Shown here: positions 55,624 through 64,000 of the stretch, piece by piece | How positions within the stretch are numbered: position 1 is the stretch's first letter | Layout: every line of letters starts with the position of its first letter | NCBI GenBank assembly: GCA_963575645.1 | Contig: OY754468.1 | Coordinates: 23,894,465-23,958,464, forward strand | DNA length: 64,000 bases | Origin: Xanthostigma xanthostigma | Taxonomy: Eukaryota; Arthropoda; Insecta; Raphidioptera; Raphidiidae | Direction: 5' to 3' | Translations under genes and position numbers: made by a program | Notes under the pieces: generated by a model | Databases searched by the model: none | What the model saw: the letters and a program-made list of their open reading frames with translations, nothing else | Told to the model about the DNA's origin: nothing

Positions 55624-56365
55624 CATATTTTTCATATTAATTCCTTAGCATTTTTATTAGGAAAGTTTTTTTCTTACTCCTTTTTAAACCGCTACAGATG
55701 TGTCTGTGCGTCTTGCGCGGCCAATCAGCTGTCAAAATTTGGCCTTGGACTAATGACGTCAAATTTGAAAACTGAATAATCGCTATCGCGAATATCGGCG
55801 AAAGATATTCGCATACGCAAATGTCTCGTTACATCATCAGTATGTATCAATTTTAAATCGAAATCAGCTAGTAAGGATCAATATAATTAGAAACATTGCA
55901 TTTCTGATTTATTGTAGTGGTCTATATTGAGTTCTGGATTTGACGGGACGAGTTATAAATAATTCAGTGTGTTGAGGTTTGAAAGCTCGCTCGAATAAGG
56001 TACATGTATCTGAAGTGCGCGCTTGCCTTCATAAAATAAATCAATAGAATCCATCTGCAAAAAGCTCCCTTGTGTTCTTTATTCTTTTTATTTCTTTTCA
56101 CGCTTTTTCATCTTTTTGTGTTGACTGCCCGTGTAATGATATAATATCTGCACTTCACATGGAAAGGTTGTTTTTTTTTCTTTTTAATTTTTAAGTACCT
56201 ATACATGATCTTGTCTAGTAATATATTGTTTATCGCGAACCTGCCTCAAAATGTTTTTGTGTTTACGTAAATACATTATCAAAATAATTAAATGAAAACG
56301 TTTTGTTTTAGATAATCTCAGGAATTACTGAACAGATTTGAATAAAAATATTTCGCTGTGTATAG
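55624..56365. other. no gene recognised; one CRE octamer
   Basis: TGACGTCA at 55754-55761. Otherwise AT-rich. Confidence 0.4.
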
Positions 56366-56373
56366 ATATAGAA

Positions 56374-56902
56374 CAGCGATTCCCAAAGTGGTCTATATCG
56401 ACCCCCAGGGGTCGACGACAACTTGCAAGAGGTCAGCGGGAAAAAAATTGGGGGTCCATAAAATGAAAATGGGGGTCAACGATAGTGAATCTCCTAACAA
56501 AAAAAGAAACAAACTGGACAACGTTAACCGAAGAGATTTTAGATTAAATCTAACTAAATTGATGCCAATAATGTTGAAAATTTATTATTAAAGCATCAGG
56601 TTCATCCCTCACACTAAAAGCATTTATTTTTTGCTTAGTTATTTTATGTGACTGAAAGTTAATTTTAATTTGATTCGTTTAATTTGAATCTAATTAATAA
56701 ATGTATAAAACTAAACATTTCACACTACACTTCACTACCGTTATTTTAAATCGTTCAAAGTGAGTAGCACTATACCGGTTGTCAAAAATACATTTGAAAT
56801 TAATGAATTTGCAAAAAATCAATATCAGATAAGCAGGGGGTCTACCCAAAACCGAAAAACATGGCAAGTGGTCTACAAGACAAAAAAGTTTGGGGACCTC
56901 TG
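56374..56902 (+). mobile_element. internally deleted hAT element with perfect 8-bp target duplication
   Basis: ATATAGAA is duplicated at 56366-56373 and 56903-56910. Left end CAGCGATTCCCAAAGTGGTC with GACCCCCAGGGGTCGACGAC; right end, reversed, CAGAGGTCCCCAAACTTTTT. It retains the end of a transposase ORF (see next entry). The clean duplication indicates a fairly recent insertion. Confidence 0.88.
56533..56617 (+). pseudogene. hAT transposase C-terminal end, frameshifted
   Basis: One frame reads RRDFRLNLTKLMP; after a shift at about 56565 the sequence continues NVENLLLKHQVHPSH and stops at TAA 56615-56617. The LTKL.P.(I/V)ENL...KQ...SH pattern resembles the extreme C-terminus of ZBED5-like hAT transposases as I recall. 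Everything upstream is deleted. Confidence 0.6.
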
Positions 56903-56910
56903 ATATAGAA

Positions 56911-59900
56911 TAATACCGAAGGCCAACGAAAGAATGGTTGACCTTCAGTGTGTCCGTCCACACGGCGTTCTCTCGAATGTTCCAATTCCTCTGATATTAC
57001 TGCCACGCTACAGATCGCGAACAAACGTCAACAATGTTAAACCGTCCACGCTGGACCAACGAAACAATTTCGGTGGGCCGATCTGCAGTACGCACGTTAA
57101 GACAAATGGGACATAAGCAACGGAAAGAATGTCTGAGAAAATAGGACACATTGTACAAAGCGGATTTTTGAGAAAACAACTAGAAATTGTGGATCGTTCT
57201 GTACATCGATTTTAACAGCACGGGTTGAACGACCCAAGCCATTTTATAGTAAATACCATTTAATCGATGCTGGTTCAACTTGCATTGACTGACAGCCGAG
57301 ACAGTTCGATGCAATTACAATTTCTTTTCCTTTTCAATTTCACATTCTCACTAATTTACGAAATCGTCAATTACCCAAAAGATATTCATCTTAATTTGAC
57401 TTTTTTTATATGCACTTACGTATACTATCTTTCACGAGATGACATTACGAAATTGTTATTACATAGGTATTTATTTAGTATTCACTTTTACAAAATAAAT
57501 ACATGCGAAATAAGTGCCCATAATGAGGGGTTTTGTGTACGGATATTTTCATTAATGCAACACATTTTTAGCTGTGTGTGTTATGTAATTCTGAACTGGT
57601 TCTATAATAATTTTAAATATCGGCATTACAGAACTCATCGAACTGTTAAAACTGCGTGTTTGTTTCGAGTCTAGGTTAGTACTGTCAGAACTGATTGTCC
57701 CTTCTACATGTAAATGCCTTGCCAATAGTCATTGGCAAATATTTGTTTCCAATGTTTTTCTCTGTTTACTCCAATGAACAGAACAGAGCGCTTAATTTGA
57801 TTTTAGTATTAAGTCCGTTTGTTGGAAAACAAATTATTCTAATCAAAACTAACAGATTCAATTTATTTCTGTTGGCCAACAAACGCCTGTTGTTTCAGCT
57901 TAATAAAATTTTCTGACGATGTTCAACAAATGAGCGATGTGTATACTGACAGCTTCGACTTTCTATTGAGTGTAATGCATAGGTATTTAATACACATTTG
58001 TCATGCGCTGTGATGAAATATGTATAATTATTCTTTTAGCTTAGAATTGCACGTTGTGTGAAACGGTTATTCAGTAAACAGGATATTATAATATAGCTGA
58101 TTGTGTTATAATATTATATAAAAAATGATAAATATTATAATGTGTGTACGTAACTATAATAACAGTTCTGCGAATGTTTCCGTGCCAAACGCTGATTCCG
58201 AACCGGATGTTGACAGATAAAACACAATCGAATGGCAACACTGCTATTTTAAAACTTTATAAATTACTCTTTCCCGAACTTTATAAATCTGGCTTTCGCG
58301 CACTTTTTTCTAACTTGTCTGAAATTAGGCAGCAGGAAGTATCAATTAAATTTTCTGTTTAGACCCAAACCACTCCAAGAAGTTTGTTGTTGGGTCTTTC
58401 CTTTCAATTTTTATATAGATACATCGCTGGTTGGTGTTCGAATAATAATGAATTGCTGATAAAATATTTATTTATACTCCACCGCGATAAACGATGTAAT
58501 AATATAACATGCTAATATTAACTAAAGAAACAGTACATATACTTGTTTTGAGATTTTATTTACAAAATATATAAATAACATTATTATTTTAGAATTCTAA
58601 ATAATTGTATAAACGCTGATGATTTCATCTGTTTAACATCTACAATCTATCTGTCTAGATAATTGTTACCTAATGATAACATATTTTTCTATAGATGCTT
58701 AAATTCTTTTGAAAAATTAGCCCATGTTGAAAAAATCACTAAGTAGTTATATCACCTTTCTTTTGTGTCGTTGGACATTTTAATTAAGATCGCTGCACTC
58801 GAGGCTCGTTTTGGATTCCTTGCTAGGTTTGAAGCGTGCTGCAACGCTAGATTTCGTAATGACGTCTGTGTGTTCGCTTCACGCGTTGCGTGTTTTGAAG
58901 CTAACTTTGCAGATGACTTTGGTGCGCGCGCAGTGACAGTTCGAATGATTAGCGCGGATGAACATCGTGACACGATATTTTTATATATATGTGAAGATTT
59001 CCAAATGGATAATCGGTATACAGTAAATTTAAATCACAGTCTTCATTTGAATATATTTAGTTAATCTTAAGAAGGTGGTTTCACGGCAAAGGGTGCAATA
59101 GTTAAAAATACAATTTTTTTCCAGAGAGCCAAAATAAACATTCATATTATAATGAAACAAGACTTTTTTTGAAAAATTAGTTTTAATAAACAAAAAAAGT
59201 TAACTGTAGCATTCGTCAAACTAAAAACTATCGTTAGTAAGTAAAAACTTAAACTTAACAGGTTTTTTTGCTAAAAAACTACTGGTAGAACTTTTTGCCA
59301 TAATAATTAGTGAAGCGAGTTCCGTTTTAAGAAGTTAAAAATGGACATGTCTTCTTATAACACTGCGCTAATTTTGGCACAACGTTAAATATTTTAAGGA
59401 TTAGCATGAAGATGCCAATCCTTTTGATAAGATTTTATGACAAAAGAAGTTTTTGCAAGTAAGAACCTTTTGTCATAAAACAAATCAACAAAATTAGTAT
59501 ACTTATAGGTCACCAAGCCAAAGTTAAATTATATTTAAGCAATGGCAACTAGAGCTACCAATCTTTGCTATAACATAGAACCCTTTGCCATGTCAAAATT
59601 GGCCAGAAAATCAAAATGTCACCAAAATTTTTTACATAGCACCTTTTTCCACAAAGTCACGGCAAGTTTAATGAAATTTATATAAAAATTGTACAGATAT
59701 CTACTACTTATATTAAACTGTTCTTTTCTGACATATAATTATTATTGATTTATGTATACTACTTAATAAGAATAACAGATGTATCTTCAATATCGTACAA
59801 ATTACTGTAAGTCGATTGTAATATTGCGACGATGTTGATTATTTGCATACTGCATAAATCAGTAGCATTTACCTTGGTTCGTATAGTAAATCCAAACGTC

Positions 59901-60314
59901 AAAGTCGATCACAACATTGTGAATGGTTAATACGATCGTTTGCCTACATGTGGCCAATTTTTCAATATTCGGTTTCTTATTTTACTTAATTTTCTTATTT
60001 TTTACGAAATCACGTTCAGCAAAAATCAACCTCAGCTTTAACATAAACAGTCTACACTTCTAAGATTATTCGATCATTAGAACAGTGTTCAGATAAAAAT
60101 ATTAAATTTTAATATAGTATCTATGGATGGGAAGCGGCAGTCTTTATTGCATCCTTCAATATCTACTTCTATTTGTATATTTGTTATTTCTAATTCTTTC
60201 TTTAATACTTACGATATACCTGATAACTTTGAGAACAAGGGCTATTACTTTACTAAATAGTGTGAACTCTATTTAACGGAAAACTCCTTAAGTTGCTAAA
60301 GTTTGTTTGATTTA
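56911..60314. other. long stretch without a recognisable element
   Basis: Frames of 135 codons (57267-57674) and 99 codons (58765-59064) occur. The first is hydrophobic and low in complexity. The second encodes repeated ARF/EA.F words every seven to eight residues in a GC-richer block (58790-58980), with no recognised family. 59434-59480 has a mirrored TTTTATGACAAAAG/CTTTTGTCATAAAA hairpin. Confidence 0.35.
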
Positions 60315-60720
60315 CACATATATTTAATAATTTACTATATAAATCATTGTCTATCTACTCAATGTGCGGTGAACGAAGGCAACAAAGCGTATCGAAAATA
60401 TATCTGCGTCTCTTTCTTCGATGTAATTCCCTGATTTCTCCGATGATAGGATTGGTTGATGTACTTGCATTTTATCTGAATAAAGTATCGCTGTTTCAAA
60501 AACTTTTGTCTTTTTCTATGACGTTAGGGCGTACCCAGATCTTGGCCCAGGAGGAAGCAAATTAGAAATTTCTTAAGCCGAGCCCCCCCCCCCCCGTGCT
60601 TGTTTTGCCCTCCTGGATACGTCAGTGCTTACGGCGTAAAAAAAGACAGAAGTATATGTTTGCACCCTAATGGTTCGATTGCGATTTTATTCCTATGCTC
60701 AGTATAGAATAAAAGTATAT
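60315..60720 (-). repeat. interspersed repeat family E, copy B (minus)
   Basis: Inverted partner of 45246-45636, 15 kb away. The GC-rich core includes a run of about 14 C at 60586-60598, expanded compared with copy A. Frames inside are incidental. Confidence 0.8.
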
Positions 60721-61599
60721 GGGTTTACATTACTAGCCATATATTGATATTATAATTATAATAACGTAACAACCACTCTCAATAGCGAAACAATACGTCA
60801 TTATTTAGACCCCAACAGTTAGATTCTTATAGAAATGTGTTTATTTGTTTGTTGTAAAAATTAAAATACTGGTATAGTAAAAAACTACGAGCAAAGCTAA
60901 CGGATTATAATTTTGTTATAATAGCTACGGCTCCAAATACCCGATACTTTTGAGCAGTATCTTCATTTTCGAATACTGATACAGATACTTACAATAAAAA
61001 CATCTGAGATACAAGACGACTCTGTTAACATCGATAATAATAAAAAAAAGAAAACAGCCATAAATATTTCAGTCGATTTTCTTTTCTGACTTGTGATGCG
61101 ACAGTCTTGAATCATTGGATCGCGAGTGCGAGTATTGTAAGGACCTCCCTGTTACTGCTTCATCTCATACATAATATGAATTATTATATCGGTTTGAAAA
61201 CGATGCGCACCGATTTAGAAGTCTAGACAGTGTGGATATATTTACTCGTACATGAACCAAGAGATCGCGTATGCATTTTTTATTTTATTTTTAGTACATA
61301 GTTTTTATTTGTATCCAACATCAATGTCAAGTTTAAAATAAATCCGTAGCTTTATGTTTATTCGCTGTCCAAAACAACAGAGAACACTCCAACACTGCAT
61401 AATATATTAGAACCAGTGTAATGTGAATTTTTTAGTGTTTTTTATGGAGGCTTGTAAACATTGCGTATGTTCTATTTGTTAATGATTGTGACACGCACAA
61501 TTAATAAAGCAGTATAGCGTAACCAGGTGGCAAAAATTCGGATTCGATTATTCGCGGTTATAGTTTGAGGAGAGAAAAAATATTCAAAGTACTTATTTT
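60721..61599. other. no recognisable gene or repeat
   Basis: AT-rich DNA without an identifiable feature. Confidence 0.4.
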
Positions 61600-61668
61600 T
61601 TAAAAAAATAGGGGCCGTCTTGGGGCGCTAGACAGATGTGAAACATTTAAGCGAAATTCTAGTAACTA
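61600..61668 (+). repeat. GAGCCGTC repeat family, copy 5 (short)
   Basis: GGGGCCGTCTTGGGGCGCTA, GACAGATGTGAAACATTTAA, GCGAAATTCTAGTAACTAA. Same deletion structure as copy 1 at 19876. Confidence 0.65.
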
Positions 61669-61670
61669 AC

Positions 61671-62136
61671 GCCGCACAAACCTTATGGGCTTTGGTTCTC
61701 CGTTAAATTGTTCGAAAAAGGTCACTAAGAAAAAGTGTCCATGGGAATAGATTTTAGCTACAGATATGTTTTAGCGAGATTTTAGGTATAGGAATATCCA
61801 TTGACTCACAAACATGTTCCATATTCAATTTTTGTGTGTTTTTTTAGAAATAGAACAATAGTCGAAAACTAGGTAATTTAGGAAGGTATCACCTGTATAA
61901 AATAATAATGTCATATTTCAGATTCAGTGCACTCGAAAACATATTTCTAGAGCTTAGCATTTTTTGAGATTGTGATTTCAGTGGATATCCCTATTTCTAA
62001 AATCTCGCTAAACATAATATCTGTAGCTAAAAATCTATTCTCATATGGACACTTTTTTTAGTGACCTTTAAACTATAAAATACAACCATTATCGATCAAT
62101 TTAATCGAGAACCAAATCCCATAAGGTTTATGCGGG
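61671..62136. mobile_element. long-TIR MITE, arms about 150 bp
   Basis: Left CCGCACAAACCTTATGGGCT, GGTCACTAAGAAAAAGTGTC and TAGCGAGATTTTAGGTATAG are mirrored on the right (61981-62136) by CTATTTCTAAAATCTCGCTA, GACACTTTTTTTAGTGACC and CCCATAAGGTTTATGCGGGG. The right arm has a 30-bp extra segment. No ORF. Confidence 0.78.
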
Positions 62137-62139
62137 GTC

Positions 62140-64000
62140 CTTTGCATGAAATCCATGTTTTTTTTCTCTCTAACAATGCATTTTTTGAGAATTCGTCAAG
62201 CGTTTTGATCGTATAAGTTATTTGCTATAATCTCTGAGGGAAAGTGGGTATACGTTTGGAATTCAGCAAACACTCGACGTGGCTCAGCATAGAAGATGAA
62301 GTGGAAATGCCATCAGTTCGCGTTGATCGTGAGTCACTTGTCTTTTGACGGAGTGCGCTCGTGTGCTCGTAAACTATCTTGTCTCTGTGAAACAATAGAA
62401 TGGAGAGACCAGAAGAAGAAAGTAGGTTTGCTTGATTAGATATATACACACACAACACACATACCTGCAGAAACGTCAGTACTACTTAAATAGTAAATTT
62501 GGCGTACCTTACTAAGGATGCGATTGTTGCCAAATAGTCATGTTATTTATCCGGCGTGTTCCGGATATGATAAACACCTGTTACGATAGCGTCATGAAAT
62601 ATATCCTAAAACCTATTAAAATATTTTGTGTGATTTTTATTATTAATTATTATTATTGAATATTTGCTTCTATTCCGTGGAAGAGTGTTTTTTTTATTTA
62701 TTTTATTTACTCATTATTCGACTATTAGTTATTTTATTTTTTTAAATAATTATTTGAGTTTTCGTACCCAACTTGGCGATGCCAGTTCCAGGGTAGGGAT
62801 TCTTACTAGCTGATTATATAGTGCCGTCTGGTATAAAAGATAAAAGAAAATAATAATAATAGTTGATTTAACATTTTATGTTAGTCAGTTAGTCCAGTCA
62901 GATTAGTTCAGGATGTCGTATATAATTTATGATTCCTCGTCATGAAAAGCCAGTTGCATATTTTTTTATTGAATGCTTTGAATTATTTTGAGCTATAAAG
63001 GTATGCTGTTATATAATCTGGGAGCAAGGAATACCACGTGGTTTTGGCTGAAAGCGTTCGTAATTTTTGGTACTTGTATATTATAAGGATTGTAGGACAT
63101 CATTTTAGTTTTATAAGGATTGAGATAAAGTAGAAGGTTTTCAGGTTTCTTATGGAACATGGATAGAACTCATACATTTTAATGTGTTATTGACTTGCAA
63201 CTATTGTACAACTGTACCAAATGTTCTAAATATATATCTATTATTATATTGTAGAGATACTAATAGTTTAAATTACAATGCCCGGAAGTATTAATATAGG
63301 TAATAAAGTTTAAGATGATCCTGGCTATTGAAAGTGAATTCAAACGAGGTGTATGTAAAGTCGTTTTTTTCGATTTTCTATTATTTTTCTATACCTCAAC
63401 ATCAATTGAAATCCAAATTTAAAAGCATGAGAAGATTTTTACCCATCTACTCTACGGAGTTAGACAGTTTCCTGGCATGAAAGCGAGTGAATTTTACGAG
63501 AAAATTTGAAATTCACGCGATGCGACGTTAGTGTCACTCGCATAAACTTATTTCTAGATTTTCGATATTGCGCAGCCCTAATACCAACATATCGCAATAT
63601 TATTAGGCGAAATAAAAGTAGTCCATTTTGCAATTATGAACAGTTATTCAGATGTAGTTATTGAACTTGTATGCAATTTTGTTTGTACATTTAAAAACTT
63701 TCTTGCATAGTCGACTGAGCAATTTCTTATGGAAATGAAACTTATTTCTAAAATACTTTTTATTATCATCTATCTCTGGGAACCCCGTGGCGTTGTGTTA
63801 GCACGACCAAGCCTTTAAGGAGAACAAATATGACTTAAAATTTGCGCACCGGTTTCTTTGAATGGTAGCAGCTGTCAAAATCATATTATGATTGAAACCG
63901 AATCAAAGTAACGTCCGAATTTCGGTTTTGGCGGTTTGAATTCAAGTAAGCCAACTATATAAATAATCATTTTATATAATATTATCTTATTTTTAATGAA
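62140..64000. other. no recognisable gene
   Basis: A short GC-richer block at 62240-62410 contains ATGGAGAGACCAGAAGAAGA, too short to support a gene. A hAT-like GTCCGAATTTCGGTTTTGGC fragment is near 63914. The rest is AT-rich. Confidence 0.4.

Noticed and set aside
57267..57674. 135-codon plus-strand frame with hydrophobic stretches
   Set aside because: Low-complexity Phe/Leu/Ile/Tyr composition expected from AT-rich DNA, no recognised domain and no promoter-like context.

Overview
The window looks like AT-rich, gene-poor nuclear DNA from an insect, most likely a moth or butterfly (Lepidoptera). Three things point that way. Helitron-like elements have a TCTATAT-type 5' end and a GGGTGAAACCGGG...CCGCTAG 3' end inserted between A and T. 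A repeat family is marked by GAGCCGTC...GGCAGATGTGAAACAT. Another repeat family ends in CGCGAGTCCGA...CACTTGGCCG followed by a T-run. I recall these motifs from lepidopteran genomes but could not search for them, so the assignment is an inference. No rRNA, operon, CRISPR array or bacterial-style gene is present, and no open reading frame exceeds about 200 codons.

I find no intact host protein-coding gene in 64 kb. The recognisable protein sequence is all transposon debris: a pogo/Tigger transposase C-terminus (16128-16443, frameshifted), the N-terminal part of a PIF/Harbinger transposase (27075-27443, minus), a CR1/jockey-like reverse transcriptase C-terminus (38522-38895, frameshifted, with a second 3' end at 25384-25655, minus), and the last few codons of a hAT transposase (about 56533-56617, frameshifted). 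Host signals are limited to promoter-like segments. The best is 5240-5560, where two cAMP-response-element octamers (one just proximal, one about 590 bp upstream), a TATA-like stretch and an arthropod initiator precede a 16-codon upstream ORF and then a 23-codon ORF with a hydrophobic signal-like peptide. Weaker GC-rich candidates lie at 13561-13780 and 50800-51120. The window may be intergenic or a large intron.

Layout. 1-2.1 kb: hAT MITE, an interspersed repeat, a tRNA-like sequence and a foldback. 2.1-7.7 kb: mostly unique AT-rich DNA with the promoter-like segment. 7.7-16.7 kb: hAT MITE and fragments, a Tigger-like MITE with a foldback at its end, then a minus-strand Helitron touching a Tigger element. 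18-30 kb: dense repeats, including Helitrons, a terminal-inverted-repeat MITE, LINE 3' ends, and a foldback carrying a Harbinger element in one arm. 30-43 kb: a large foldback, a tRNA-like sequence, Tigger-type MITEs, a Helitron-like element loaded with heat-shock elements, a LINE, a mirrored Penelope-like repeat and a three-level inverted-repeat compound. 43-56 kb: three Helitrons, hAT MITEs, a minisatellite and a second copy of the terminal-inverted-repeat MITE carrying a nested insertion. 56-64 kb: a hAT relic, a long quiet stretch, then two more repeats.

The strongest signals are structural. Several insertions can be read against an internal empty site. One perfect palindrome can be seen to have arisen by an inverted templated insertion inside a repeat. 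A Helitron-like element carries a canonical heat-shock-factor binding array. I do not see a complete, previously undescribed multi-gene system here.
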